Shown one piece after another: positions 16,846-27,219 of a DNA stretch of 64,000 bases; position 1 is the first letter of the stretch, and the number at the start of each line of letters is the position of its first letter. Source of the DNA: CAVSUZ01 sp963795415 (GTDB lineage Bacteria; Pseudomonadota; Alphaproteobacteria; Acetobacterales; Acetobacteraceae); assembly GCA_963795415.1 (NCBI GenBank), contig CAWCHQ010000001.1, forward strand, positions 992,001 through 1,056,000, read 5' to 3'. The translations under genes were made by a program, and so were the position numbers. The notes under the pieces were generated by a model. The model did no database searches and was not told where the DNA came from. It worked only from the letters and a program-made list of their open reading frames with translations.

Positions 16846-19800
16846 TTACCCCAGCAAGTGATCCGGCAGAACGGTCACCTGTCCAGTGTGGGTCCATACC
16901 AGCACGCAGCTTATTTGGCGCCCGGGGAAAACCTGCCGCAGCACATCGCGATAAGCCGCCATTTGCCGGCGATACAGCACCGGCGTGTCCTCGACGCGTG
17001 CAGGAGGACGGCGGTTCGTCTTGTAGTCCGCAACAACCACCCGGTCGGGCAGGACAACCATCCTGTCCACCAATCCCCCGACCACGGAAGCGCCCACCAC
17101 GCCACTGAGCGGCACCTCCGCGCGGCTGCCTGGCGCAAACAGGCCAGCAAGCTCCGGGTGGTTCAGAATGCCCAACGCCTCGGCCACAATCCGTTCAGCC
17201 TCGCCGTCCGGCAGATCGTGCCCGGGCCGAGCCAGCCAAGTCCCGGCGGCCCTTTCCCATTGCTCGCGCGGCAAATCCGGCAGGTACTGCAGCAGCGCAT
17301 GGACCAGCCGCCCCCGCGCGAACCGGTCTGCCCTCCCGCCGAACGGCGACGCGGCCGACGGCACCGGCCCAAGCTCGACCCCCTCCGGGCGGCTCGGCGC
17401 CAGGGGCTGCGGCCGGTCGGGTTCCACCGGCACCGGCGAGCATTGCCAGGCCGGCGGCCGTCCCAACCAGCCCGGCAAAGGAGCTGCGTCCCTTGATGTT
17501 GCCTGTCGCCCGGCGCGATCGGGCGGCTCGGTCTGAGGACAAGCCACCCGGACCAGGTCGCCCCAGTCAGCAAATCCCTCTTGCACGCCGCCCAGTCGGG
17601 CGAAGCCGCGCTCGACTGCCCGGTACCAGCATTCAGCTGCCGGAGCCTTGCGCGCCTCCCAGCCGCACACGACCAAGCGGTCCTCCGTCCGGGTGAGCGC
17701 GACGTACAGCAGCCGGTTGTGCTCCTCCAGACAGCGCTGCCAGGCCGCCTCCTTGAGGTCTTCGATGAGAGAGCAGGACAGTGCCTTGCGAGGCGCCCAA
17801 AGCGGTATTGCGCATCCTGTCACTCTGTCCGGCGCCCAGACCAAGGCGTTTTCCCGCGGTGGCAGCGACGTCGTATCCGGCAGAATTACGACTGGCGCCT
17901 GCAACCCCTTCGCCCCATGCACCGTCATCACCCTAACCGCCCCGCCGCTATCCCCCTGCTCTCGCTTCACCTCAGCCCCGGACCGGCGCAGCCAATGAAG
18001 AAATGCCTGAAGCGAAGGAGGGTGGGTGCGGGCGAAAGCCAGCGCCGCATTCAACAATTCATCGACGGGTTCGCCCGCCTGCGGTCCGAGCCGGCCGAAC
18101 AGGCGCGTATGACCCCCGAGCATCCCGAGAGCATCGGTCAGCAGGGCGTGCGGAGAGGCGTAATCCACCCGGGCGCGCAACGCGGCGAACATTTCCCACG
18201 CGGTTTTCCAGTCCTGCCGTTCAGCCGCCCGGTCCCGCAATTCCTCCCAGAGCCGGCCGCGCCGGCCAACCGCAAGCTCCATCAAACCGTTGTCCGACAG
18301 GCCGCCCAACGGGCTGGTCAGAAAACACGCGAAACTCAAATCATCTTCCGGCAGCAACAGCGCGTCACAGAGCGCCAGCAGGTCCTGCACGGCAGGTTGC
18401 TCCGTCAGCACCAGTCGATCCAGACCGGCAACCGACACCCCACGCGCCTTCAATTCCCGTACCAGGGCGCGAGCGAAGTCATTCCGCCGCCGGACCAGGA
18501 CCAAAACGTCGTCCGGCCGCATCGCCCGGCCACGGCTTGGCAGCTCCGAGCCCCCCGAGATCTCCGTTGCGATCCACACAGCCAACCGCTCCGCCAGCCT
18601 TTGCGGAGCCGACACAAGTCCAGTGTAATCTTCTGCCGGCCTCCAGGGAGGGGGGGCCGCGACATCGGGTACGGGCGCAAGCGGCCATAGTTCCACCGAC
18701 CCGGCCTGACCCGGTCGGTCGCTCAGGTGCCGCAACGCCTCGCCATCCGTTACCCCCCTTGCCGCGACCGGGTCGGCAAACACCTGGTCCACCAATTGCA
18801 GCACTGGCACAGTGGACCGGAAGGAAACCGCGAGCGGCGTTTCGACCCACCGACGGCCGGCGCTGCGCACCATGCCTCGCAGCAACGTGCGCAAGTCATC
18901 GAACGCCGCCACATCGGCGCCCTGGAAGGAATAAATAGACTGCTTGCGATCGCCGACCGCGAAGATTGTCCGCTCGGCATCCCGCGCTCCCATGCCGGCG
19001 AAGAATTCGGCGACCAAAGCATGCGCCAATCTCCACTGCGCCGGGGATGTGTCCTGCACCTCGTCCAGCAGCAGATGATCAAGCCCGCCGTCCAGCTTGT
19101 ACAGCACCCAGGCGGCGCCGGGGTCGTGCAGCAAGACGCGCGTGTGGTGGATCAGGTCCTCGTAATCCACCAGCGCGGCCTCTGTCTTCTGCCTGGCGTA
19201 GTTCTCCAGCACGGGCACCGCCAACCGCATCAGTGCCGCGGATCTCTCGGCGACGCGGAGAGCCCTGCAGGCGTCATCAACTGCGATGATACGTTCGGAC
19301 TCTGCAACGAAAATCGCCCCAAGATCAGGCCTTTGCCCATGCAGCCTGGTGTTGACGAAACCACTGGCCGCGCGCGGCTTGCCCTGAGCGGTCACGAAAA
19401 TCTCGCGCCATGGCAACCACGCGGCACGGCGATGCTCATGCGTTTTGGCAAGCCAATCGAGGATTGCCTGCGCCCGCGCGGCGCAACCATCGGCGCCAAG
19501 CTGCGCAACGGTCTCGGCCGCTGCCCGCAGCGCTTCCTCGCTGGGGCAGCAGCAGGCATCGGCAACCAGCACTGCTTCATTTTCGCCCGTCACCGCCAGC
19601 ACGCGGCGCTGCGCCGCGCCTGTTACTTCCGGTCCTAGGGCGAGCGCAGGGCTCAGCCGCTCGCGGTCCTCATCCATATCGCTAATCCGGCAGCCAAATT
19701 GCCGGGCGTTGGCCAGCCCAGCCACCAGGTCCAGCGCCTTCCTGCTCTTCTCAGACCCGGCCGATGAAAGCATGGCCTCTCGCGCCTCAGTCCACACCGC

Positions 19801-20265
19801 AGCCGCGTCATTGTCTTCTATAAGCCGAAAGTGAGGCGACAGGGCAGCTTCCAACGGAAACCGGCGGAGCAGAGACTGGCAGAACGCGTGGATGGTGCCG
19901 ATCCGCATTCCGCCGGGCAGGTCGAGCACTTTGGCGAACAGCTCCCGTGCGATCCGATGCATCGCTGCGTCCGGTCGGACGTTCAGGTTCAGCAACTCGC
20001 GGTCAAGCGCTGCATCGTCCAGCCGCACCCACTCGCCCAGGCGGCGCTGCAGCCGCAAAGCCATTTCGGCGGCCGCCGCCTTGGTGAATGTCAGGCACTG
20101 AATCCGCTCCGGTCTTGCTCCCAAAAGCATCAGGCGCAGCAGACGATCGGTGAGCAGCTTGGTCTTCCCCGACCCCGCCGAGGCCGCGACGAAGGCCGAC
20201 ACCTCGGGATCGGAAGCAGCGAGTTGCGCCCCCGTTGCGCTCTCTCTGACGGAGGTCACTCGCAT
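16846..20265 (-). CDS. addA: AddA helicase-nuclease subunit (double-strand break repair)
   Basis: About 1139 residues from the ATG at 20265. The UvrD-type Walker A is VAASAGSGKTKLLTDRLLRL near residue 30. The helicase core includes ALVDYEDLIHHTRVLL, LLLDEVQDTSPAQWRL and TIFAVGDRKQSIYSFQGADV, then VMTVHGAKGLQAPVVILPDT and LLYVALTRTEDRLVV. The C-terminal RecB-like nuclease has VVADYKTNRRPP. AddAB resects broken DNA ends to load RecA. The start overlaps the addB stop by 10 bp; a start 18 bp upstream (20283) is possible. It is intact and full length, which shows that not every long gene here is frameshifted. Confidence 0.93.
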   Translation of the reverse strand: MRVTSVRESATGAQLAASDPEVSAFVAASAGSGKTKLLTDRLLRLMLLGARPERIQCLTFTKAAAAEMALRLQRRLGEWVRLDDAALDRELLNLNVRPDAAMHRIARELFAKVLDLPGGMRIGTIHAFCQSLLRRFPLEAALSPHFRLIEDNDAAAVWTEAREAMLSSAGSEKSRKALDLVAGLANARQFGCRISDMDEDRERLSPALALGPEVTGAAQRRVLAVTGENEAVLVADACCCPSEEALRAAAETVAQLGADGCAARAQAILDWLAKTHEHRRAAWLPWREIFVTAQGKPRAASGFVNTRLHGQRPDLGAIFVAESERIIAVDDACRALRVAERSAALMRLAVPVLENYARQKTEAALVDYEDLIHHTRVLLHDPGAAWVLYKLDGGLDHLLLDEVQDTSPAQWRLAHALVAEFFAGMGARDAERTIFAVGDRKQSIYSFQGADVAAFDDLRTLLRGMVRSAGRRWVETPLAVSFRSTVPVLQLVDQVFADPVAARGVTDGEALRHLSDRPGQAGSVELWPLAPVPDVAAPPPWRPAEDYTGLVSAPQRLAERLAVWIATEISGGSELPSRGRAMRPDDVLVLVRRRNDFARALVRELKARGVSVAGLDRLVLTEQPAVQDLLALCDALLLPEDDLSFACFLTSPLGGLSDNGLMELAVGRRGRLWEELRDRAAERQDWKTAWEMFAALRARVDYASPHALLTDALGMLGGHTRLFGRLGPQAGEPVDELLNAALAFARTHPPSLQAFLHWLRRSGAEVKREQGDSGGAVRVMTVHGAKGLQAPVVILPDTTSLPPRENALVWAPDRVTGCAIPLWAPRKALSCSLIEDLKEAAWQRCLEEHNRLLYVALTRTEDRLVVCGWEARKAPAAECWYRAVERGFARLGGVQEGFADWGDLVRVACPQTEPPDRAGRQATSRDAAPLPGWLGRPPAWQCSPVPVEPDRPQPLAPSRPEGVELGPVPSAASPFGGRADRFARGRLVHALLQYLPDLPREQWERAAGTWLARPGHDLPDGEAERIVAEALGILNHPELAGLFAPGSRAEVPLSGVVGASVVGGLVDRMVVLPDRVVVADYKTNRRPPARVEDTPVLYRRQMAAYRDVLRQVFPGRQISCVLVWTHTGQVTVLPDHLLG

Positions 20266-23208
20266 TCCGCCGCGGCCACCCACTCAGCGACCCGCGCCAG
20301 TTGGGAGAATTCCGAAAAGCGCGGCGCTCGCCCGGGATGCGGCTGCGCGAGATAACAGGTTGCCGGATCGTCGAAGCGCGCGATCAGCGCGCGCAAAGCA
20401 TCGGCGGCTTCGGCCACTGCGGCCGTGATGCGGCCAGCATCGCCGTCGAACAGCGCGCAGGCCTTGCCCGGCTCCCAGCCGCCGGTCAAGTGCCAGTAGG
20501 CGAGTTCCGCTGCCGTGGCGCGAAACTCCTCGCCGAAGGCGCCCTTGTCCGCCATCGCGGCTTCCAGCAGCAGCTGCGGGGTCAGACCGGCATCCACGTC
20601 CGTCTGGGAAGGCGGCCGGCCCGTCTTGTAATCCAGGATGGTGAGCCTGCCGTCCGCGCCCTGGTCAATTCGGTCGGCGCGGCCGATCAGAGTGAAGGGC
20701 ATGCCGCCCGCTATGTCCCATGTTCCGGTGAGTTCGGTTCCGATTCGGATCGGCCGGGCGGCAGCGCGGCGAAGCTCCTCCTGGGAAGCGACCCAGTCGG
20801 CGATGCGCAGCAGCCGCGGCGTCCACCACGCGGCAAGCGCGGGCCGCAGCCGCGCTGCCGCGAGTGCCATCAGAAGCGACTCCCGCAGTCTTACCGCGGC
20901 GTCGCCCGGCCATTCCGTACGGTTTTGCCGGAAAAAGTCGTGCAGCCCCGCATGCACCAATGAGCCGTAGTCGGCCGCGTCGGTATCCTGGTCCAGCTCA
21001 TCCAGCGCCCGCAGCTTCAGCACGTGCCGGGCATGGATCGCATAGGGATCGCGGATCCAGGTCTCGATCTCGGTCACGCTGAGGCGGCGAGGCCGGAGAT
21101 GCACCGGCGGGCAAGGGCGAGGCGGCGCGGCGGGGCGGGGCGGTCCGTCCGGCTGGTCCATTGCCTCGGCCCACAGCGCCGCCGGATGCGTGGGAAGCCC
21201 GGCTGTCCCCGCCAACATCGCGTCCAGGCGCACCAGCCAGCGGGAGGGCACTGCAGGGGCACCGTCTCTTCGCCCGGGGCAGGAGAACACGACCTGCGGT
21301 GCCGCACAGGCGACAGCGGCGAAATCGTGCGCCGTCTGACCCACGATCTCCTCGGGCGAGGGCAGTCCCACCTGCCGGCGCATCGGCCGTGACAACCACG
21401 GACCCGGATCGGCCGACGGCGGCCAGACGCCTTCGGCCAGTCCACCCAGAACCATTATCTCCGCGCTTTGCAATCGCGCTTCGAGCAGGCCCCAGATGAA
21501 AACACGCGGGTGCTCCGTGCCGTCCCGTCCCCGAAGGGCGCGGCGGCTGCGGACGACCACCCCTTCCAGCAGGGCGTCGAGCAGCCCCGGAAGCGTGACC
21601 GGACGTTGGTTTGGAAGCACAGGCAGGACTTTGAGGGCGTTGGCCAGCGTTTCCGCCAGAGCCTCACCCTCCTCCGCGGCCCAGAGACGGCCGGCGCCGG
21701 GCGAATCATCCGTTGCCGCAAGCAATTCCGCCGCCTCGATCAGCGCGGCCAGCCAGTCTGCGGGCGCTTCCTCTACCGCCGCGGTCAGCCGCAGCAGGGG
21801 CGCCAACCGGCGCTCCAAACGGGCCATCAATTGCTTCACCGCCAGCGGGACTGCCATGGCGCGATCAACCGCTTGGCGCAGCCCGCTGATCCCAGCCATC
21901 GGACGGGGCCCGCGCAGACAGGCCAGTTCAAGCGCCCGGGAAGCCGAGCGGCAGGCGGCTGGGGCGAGGCCGAGCGCCGCCAGAGGATGCTTAAGAAGCG
22001 CCAGGAGCGGCACCGGGGCGAGTTCCTGGGCGACGGCGTGGGCCAACAGGCGGAGGAAGACCGCGGGTGGTGTTTCGCTGAGTCTCTCTCCGGCACTGTC
22101 GTCCGCGATCACCCCGAAGCGGGAGAGTTGGGCGGTGACTCGACGAGCCAGTTCCCGATCCGGGGTAACCAGGGCAGCCCTTGCACCTGGAAGTCTCGAT
22201 TGCGTCGCGCAGGATCAGCGCAATCGCAACCGCTTCCTGCTGCTCGTCGGCGGTTTCGAGGCGGAAAAGACCCGCCGGAGCCGGGGGGCCAGTTTCCAGC
22301 CAGGTAGCCAGCGCCTGACCGGACAGCAGCGCACACGAAAGCAGATCGGGCCTTGTTTCGGGAACCGCCGAGGCAGGTTGCACCGGCCAGTCGCGCACGT
22401 CCGCCCGGCCCGCGCCGAGCTGGTTTAGCACGTTCCGCAAGCCGGCCTGATAGTGGCTCTCCTCCAGAGCCTCCCAGACGTCGGCGGGCAGACTGGTATC
22501 TAGTCCCGGAAAAACGACTGCGCCTGACGGAAAACTTGCGACGACCTGCGCCAGACGACCCAGGGCCGGGAATCCTGCTGTTACCCCGGCCAGCAGCACG
22601 CGCTGAGTTGGGGAGGACTGCCGCCACGCCTTTGCCTGCGCGTCCAACAGCGCCATCGTCCTGGCGCCGGGATTCATCATCTGTTGCTCCTGCAACCAAG
22701 CCGGCCAGTATTCCGTAACGATGCGCAGGAATGTCAGCGTGTGCGCCCAGTGCGCCGCGAATTGCGGATCGGCGGCACCTGGCAACGTCCTCGCCAGATC
22801 GATCTCAGCTCGCTCGGCTTCGTCCATGAGGAACGCGAGGTCGGTTGCCAGTCGCCATGCCCCATCGGCGGATCGGGGGGCGCCGTTTGCGCCGTTCATG
22901 GCCAGGATCAGCCGGGACAGCTCAGCGATTCGCCGCATCGGATCGACCGCTGGCGGCAGGTCCATGGCGCCGGCGAGGGCAAGCGGCGCTTCGTCGAGGG
23001 CGCCGATCGCGGTAATGCGGGGAAGCAAGAGGGCCCTGCCGCCGGAGACGCGCAGGAAAGCCTCGGCAAGCGCACGAGCCCCGCGACGGGTGGGGAGGAG
23101 GATCAGGCCTTCCGCGACGCCAAGAGAGTCAGGGCCGGCCCGGCTGAGCCATTCCGCCGCGATCGCATCGAGAAACGGCAGGTGCGGCGGGATGTTGAAG
23201 AGGTTCAT
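20256..23208 (-). CDS. addB: AddB helicase-nuclease subunit, apparent +1 frameshift
   Basis: The first part starts MNLFNIPPHLPFLDAIAAEW and runs about 340 residues with GLILLPTRRGARALAEAF and PRITAIGALDE. Near 22188 an extra T (ACTTCCAGG for ACTCCAGG) breaks the frame. Past it the frame reads GARAALVTPDRELARRVTAQ, SRFGVIADDSAGERLSETP and on to the C-terminal nuclease motif LTILDYKTGRPP. The joined protein is about 980 residues, normal for alphaproteobacterial AddB. It lies upstream of and overlaps addA. Given the conserved remainder, a sequencing error is a serious possibility. Confidence 0.9.
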
Positions 23209-23323
23209 TCCGGCACAGTTTAGCAGATTGGGTGGCCGAGTCGGGTAAGAAGGGCCAGCTGCGCGGGGTCAGAGAGCGTTCGCGCCTAGTAGCCAAATAA
23301 CGACGCCGGCCAGGTGGTCTGAC

Positions 23324-24877
23324 CTATGCGGTCCGCCGGACGTTCCAGAAAGCTGGCCAGGGCATCGGCGAATAACCGGTAAGATTTTCCGCCAAGGCGA
23401 AGGGCGAGGAGAATTCGCCGATCTTCAACGAAGGCGCCTCGCTATAAAATAACCCATGCAGCTGGTTCCAGATTTCCAGCCGCTTGCCGTGGTCTGTCTC
23501 GGTCACGAAAGCGTCCGTCACAGCGCGCTTGTCGGGCGTGTCCCACCAACCGGGATAATCGGGGTTGAAGACATTGACCTGAGCAGGATCGGTCTCGCCA
23601 CCCTCCCCGGTGACAAACGCGTCCCATAAGTCCGGCTTGGTCCGCCATTGCAAGATCGTCGCCCAGTCCAGCACCTGCAGGTCGATGTTGAACCCCGCAT
23701 CGGTAAGATTTGCCTGCGCCACCTGCGCGACCTTGATCATGTAATCGTATTGCGGCGAGGCGAGGAACCGCATCTTCTGCCCGCTGTAGCCGGCCTGTTT
23801 CAGCAGAGAGCGAGCCTTGTCCGGGTTATGCTGGTTATAGCCCTCCGGGTTAGGAATGTACCATTCGGTGCCCTCGGGGAAGATCGAGCCTTCCAGGTGC
23901 CAAACCGAACGGTCGCTGAAAGTGGCGGCCATCATGTCCTCGGGCACGATCGCCGCTTGCGCCGCCAGGCGCAGCAACTTGTTGATCATGATCCCCTGCT
24001 TCGTGTTGAACATGATGATCGGCCAGGTGGGGATTCGGACCAGGCCGACGGTGACGGCCGGTGCGGCCTTTATCTTCTGATAGCTTTCGGTGGTGAGCTG
24101 ATCGGCGAAATCGTACTGGCCGGCCAGGATGCCATCGGCCCGGGTGATCACGTTAGGCACGGGGACATAACGCAGCTCATCGAACCAGGCGTGGCGCTCC
24201 CCGGCGTAGCCGTCGGGCTTGCCCGGCGGAGAGGCATATTGGGGGAACTTCACGACCCGGACGTAGCGGTCCGGCACATGTTCCAGGAACTTCCAGGGAC
24301 CTGTGCCGATCAGCTTCGGCACTGGCACGGAGTGCTCGGCCAGGCGCTTCGGGATCACGACCGGGGCGCTGTTCGGGAAGGCGAGCAGAGCGAGCAGCGG
24401 GGCATAGGCCTGGTTGAGGGTGAGTTCGATCGTCCGCGGGTTCGTGGCAGAGACCCCAGTGACATACTTCGCGGCCAGCCGGCCCCGCGGTGAAACGGTC
24501 ATCCAGCGTTTAAGGGACGCCGCGACATCCTCCGACGTCATCGTTGTCCCGTCGTGAAACGGGACGCCGGAGCGGAGCGGGATGGTGTAGCGCTTCCCGT
24601 CCGGGGAGATTTCCGGCAGGGCGGACGCAAGAACCGGAGCGAATTGCAGGGCCGGGTCGAAAATGTACAGCAGCTCGAACATGGGCTGCAGCAGTTCGGA
24701 TAGCAGGCCCGATGTGTCGGCCATCGGATCCAGGGAAGCCGGTTCGCCGACCGTGGCAATTGTCAATACGCCGTTGGCCGCGCCGCTCTGCTGGGCACGC
24801 GCCCGAGTGATGGGCAGAAGACCCGCGAGGGCGCCCCCGATCACCAGCCGCCGCCCGGGTGAAGCCAGCTTTTCCAT
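23324..24877 (-). CDS. ABC transporter substrate-binding protein, family 5 (peptide/nickel type)
   Basis: 517 residues from the ATG at 24877, preceded by GAGGAGAGG. The N-terminus has a twin-arginine-like or Sec signal (SPGRRLVIGGALAGLLPITR, then ARA). The periplasmic SBP_bac_5 body shows GEPASLDPMADTSGLLSELL, LRSGVPFHDGTTMTSEDVAA and LIGTGPWKF. Such proteins bind oligopeptides or similar solutes and hand them to a Dpp/Opp permease. No permease or ATPase genes are adjacent, so it is an orphan here and its substrate cannot be deduced. Confidence 0.88.
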   Translation of the reverse strand: MEKLASPGRRLVIGGALAGLLPITRARAQQSGAANGVLTIATVGEPASLDPMADTSGLLSELLQPMFELLYIFDPALQFAPVLASALPEISPDGKRYTIPLRSGVPFHDGTTMTSEDVAASLKRWMTVSPRGRLAAKYVTGVSATNPRTIELTLNQAYAPLLALLAFPNSAPVVIPKRLAEHSVPVPKLIGTGPWKFLEHVPDRYVRVVKFPQYASPPGKPDGYAGERHAWFDELRYVPVPNVITRADGILAGQYDFADQLTTESYQKIKAAPAVTVGLVRIPTWPIIMFNTKQGIMINKLLRLAAQAAIVPEDMMAATFSDRSVWHLEGSIFPEGTEWYIPNPEGYNQHNPDKARSLLKQAGYSGQKMRFLASPQYDYMIKVAQVAQANLTDAGFNIDLQVLDWATILQWRTKPDLWDAFVTGEGGETDPAQVNVFNPDYPGWWDTPDKRAVTDAFVTETDHGKRLEIWNQLHGLFYSEAPSLKIGEFSSPFALAENLTGYSPMPWPAFWNVRRTA

Positions 24878-24945
24878 CCTCTCCTCCCTCGCGTGCTTAG
24901 CGAAGGACGCTACACTAGGGGGAGCGGGGGGAAGCCGGCTGCCGC

Positions 24946-25158
24946 TCAGGAACGATAGTCGAACGGCTCTTCTGGGCCGACCTTCTGGTTTTTGGTCCGC
25001 CGCAACTCGCAAATGGCGGCGTAGATTGCCTGCCAACGATCAAGCCCCTCCGCATTTCCCTGGATACGCATTTCCTGAACGCGCTCCAGCGCCACCGCCT
25101 GGGCCTGCAAGCCGTGGCGTTTGATCATGGCTCGGGCGGCTTCCATGGTATCCTGCAT
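24946..25158 (-). CDS. Small conserved hypothetical protein (70 aa)
   Basis: MQDTMEAARAMIKRHGLQAQ continues as a mostly helical protein with AEGLDRWQAIYAAICELRRT and a C-terminal EPFDYRS. The start has a good ribosome site (GGAGACC). It is soluble with no signal peptide. Compact helical proteins like this are frequent in the Acetobacteraceae, but I recognise no named family. It lies upstream of the binding-protein gene and may share its transcript. Confidence 0.55.
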   Translation of the reverse strand: MQDTMEAARAMIKRHGLQAQAVALERVQEMRIQGNAEGLDRWQAIYAAICELRRTKNQKVGPEEPFDYRS

Positions 25159-25268
25159 ATCCGGTCTCCTTGACAGGTTCGAGGCAGGTTTGGGGTAAGA
25201 TGTGCGCCCTCGGGCGTAACGAATCCAGTCCCCGCGCCTCGGCGGGGGTCACGTTCGCTTGCAAGCGG

Positions 25269-25296
25269 GCGGTTGCAAGGGGGCGCTTGCAACCGC
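25269..25296. promoter_or_regulatory. Perfect 11-bp inverted repeat upstream of the aminotransferase
   Basis: GCGGTTGCAAG (25269-25279) and CTTGCAACCGC (25286-25296) are exact reverse complements separated by 6 bp, ending 26 bp before the aminotransferase ATG. Another CGCTTGCAAGCG palindrome sits just upstream, at about 25256-25267. It could be an operator in the 5' leader or an RNA hairpin close to the ribosome site. There is no direct evidence for a regulator. Confidence 0.45.
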
Positions 25297-25322
25297 ACGA
25301 GTGATCGCCGAAGAGGCGGCGC

Positions 25323-26483
25323 ATGGCTCTGAAAATCGGCCGAGGCGCGGCGGCCGCGCCTTTTCTGGTAATGGATGTGATCGCCGCGGCCAATGCGCGG
25401 GCCGCGGAACTTGCGGAAGGCGCGCCGGGGATCATTCGGATGGAGGTCGGCCAGCCCGGAACCGGCGCGCCGGCGGGAGCCGTGCAAGCTGCCACGGCGG
25501 CACTGAAATCCGGCGACCCACTGGGCTACACTGAGGCGTTGGGCCGGCCTTCCCTGCGCCAGCGGATTTCCGCCCATTACCGCGCCTGGTACGGCATCGG
25601 CGTGCCCGACGAGCGCATCGCCGTCACAGTCGGCGCCTCGGGCGGGTTTCCCCTGGCCTTCCTGGCCGCGTTCGATCCGGGTGACCGGGTGGCGCTGGCC
25701 GCTCCGTTCTACCCGCCCTATGTAAATATTCTGACTGCGCTGGGGATCACACCAGTGATCCTGGAGGCCGGGACGGAAACGCGGTTTCAGCCCAGCGTGG
25801 CCGTGCTGGACCGGCTGGACCCGCCGCCGGATGGACTGATCGTGGCCAGCCCCTGCAATCGTGCCGGGACGATGCTGCACCCCGACGAGTTGGTGGCGGT
25901 CGCCGCCTGGTGCGAGCGGGAACGCGTGCGGTTGATCAGCGACGAAATCTATCACGGGCTTAACTACGAAAGCGCGATCGCAACGGCCGCGGGGCTGAGC
26001 AAGTCGGCGGTCGTTGTGAACAGCTTCTCCAAGTATTTCAGTATGACCGGCTGGCGCGTCGGCTGGCTCGTGCTGCCGGAGGACCTTGTGCGGCCAGTGG
26101 AGCGCCTGGCGCAGAACCTGTTCATCAGTGCCCCGCATATCTCACAGATCGCCGCGGAGGCCGCCTTCGATTGCGGCGAGGAACTCGAGGCCAATGTGGC
26201 ACGGTATCGCCGTTCGCGGGACGTGCTGTTGCGGGAGTTGCCCCGGGCGGGATTCGACCGGCTCAGCCCGGCCGAGGGAGCGTTCTACCTTTTCGCGGAT
26301 ATCGCCGCACGATCGAACGATAGCGTGGCGTTCTGTACGCGAATGCTGAAGGAGGTGGGCATCGCCGCGACCCCCGGCGTCGATTTCGACCGTGGCCGCG
26401 GCAGCCGGTTCATCCGGTTCAGCTACTGCGGGCCGGAGGCGGATATAGCGGAAGCAGTGCGGCGGCTGCTTGGGTGGCGGTGA
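25323..26483 (+). CDS. Class I/II aminotransferase (PLP-dependent)
   Basis: A 386-residue fold-type I PLP enzyme. Features: VGQPGTGAPAGAVQAAT near the N-terminus, GASGGFPLAFLAAFDPGDRV for cofactor binding, SPCNRAGTMLHPDEL (an NPxNPTG-like loop with Asn replaced), RLISDEIYHGL with the cofactor Asp/Tyr, and VNSFSKYFSMTGWRVGWLVL with the Schiff-base Lys. The C-terminal Arg in RFIRFSYCG binds the substrate carboxylate. Probably an aspartate/aromatic-type aminotransferase; the substrate is not determinable. It converges on the NRDE gene with a 65-bp 3' overlap. Confidence 0.87.
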   Translation: MALKIGRGAAAAPFLVMDVIAAANARAAELAEGAPGIIRMEVGQPGTGAPAGAVQAATAALKSGDPLGYTEALGRPSLRQRISAHYRAWYGIGVPDERIAVTVGASGGFPLAFLAAFDPGDRVALAAPFYPPYVNILTALGITPVILEAGTETRFQPSVAVLDRLDPPPDGLIVASPCNRAGTMLHPDELVAVAAWCERERVRLISDEIYHGLNYESAIATAAGLSKSAVVVNSFSKYFSMTGWRVGWLVLPEDLVRPVERLAQNLFISAPHISQIAAEAAFDCGEELEANVARYRRSRDVLLRELPRAGFDRLSPAEGAFYLFADIAARSNDSVAFCTRMLKEVGIAATPGVDFDRGRGSRFIRFSYCGPEADIAEAVRRLLGWR

Positions 26484-27183
26484 CCCGTTCGAAGCGGGCC
26501 TGATCCGGTGCGCCGGGGGCAAACAGCCACTCGGGCGGGCCGTTCACCGGCAGGGCGATCAACGAGGTACAGACGGTGCCGAAGCCGCCGCGCGGAGTGA
26601 CATTGATCTGCTCGTGGGCGTCGCCGGAACGGTCTGAAATCAGGGCGCGCCAAGCGGCCCAGTCATCCTCGTCGGGGCCGGGGGCGGTGCTGAAACACGG
26701 CAAATAGCGGGCGACCCGAGGACTGGTTTCGTCGTCCGGATCGTGCGCGGTGATCATGTGCAAACCGGGGTTGAGGGGGAGCGCCTCGGGGTGGCCATGG
26801 CCGAGGCCGCGGATGAAAATAGCCCCGCTCCGATCAGCCAGCACCAAGTTGAAGCTCCGGTATTCGGCGGCCTTCAGGGCCGCGATGGCCTCCGCCGCGC
26901 CGGCCGCCGTGGGATGCTGCAGGGCGAGCAGCGGCAGTTCACCGCGAGAACGCTTGCCCGGCGCAGGACCAAGACTGCCGGGACGGTTCAGCACGGCGGC
27001 CACGACGCCGCGATCATTCAGCCCGAGCCAGGTGCCACCGGCGGCCCGGTCGCGTCCTGCAACGATGCCCGGCCAGTACGGTCCGGGCGGATCCCAGGCC
27101 CGGTTGAGCATCTCGTCGCGGTTGGCGGCGATGCAGAGGGGCCAGTTGTGGTTCGGGCGGATGAGCAGGATGACAGTGCACAC
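26419..27183 (-). CDS. NRDE (TANGO2-like) family protein
   Basis: A 254-residue protein beginning MCTVILLIRPNHNWPLCIAA followed directly by NRDEMLNRAWDPP, the NRDE signature that names the family. Also seen are GGTWLGLNDRGVVAAVLNRP and RGLGHGHPEALPLNPGLHMI. The N-terminal Cys2 after Met makes it an Ntn-hydrolase-like candidate. TANGO2 homologues are linked to haem or lipid handling in eukaryotes; the bacterial role is unclear. Converges with the aminotransferase. Confidence 0.85.
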   Translation of the reverse strand: MCTVILLIRPNHNWPLCIAANRDEMLNRAWDPPGPYWPGIVAGRDRAAGGTWLGLNDRGVVAAVLNRPGSLGPAPGKRSRGELPLLALQHPTAAGAAEAIAALKAAEYRSFNLVLADRSGAIFIRGLGHGHPEALPLNPGLHMITAHDPDDETSPRVARYLPCFSTAPGPDEDDWAAWRALISDRSGDAHEQINVTPRGGFGTVCTSLIALPVNGPPEWLFAPGAPDQARFERVTATQAAAALLPLYPPPARSS

Positions 27184-27219
27184 GGTGTTCGGGGTCCGGG
27201 GCTCTTTGCACGCGCGGCT

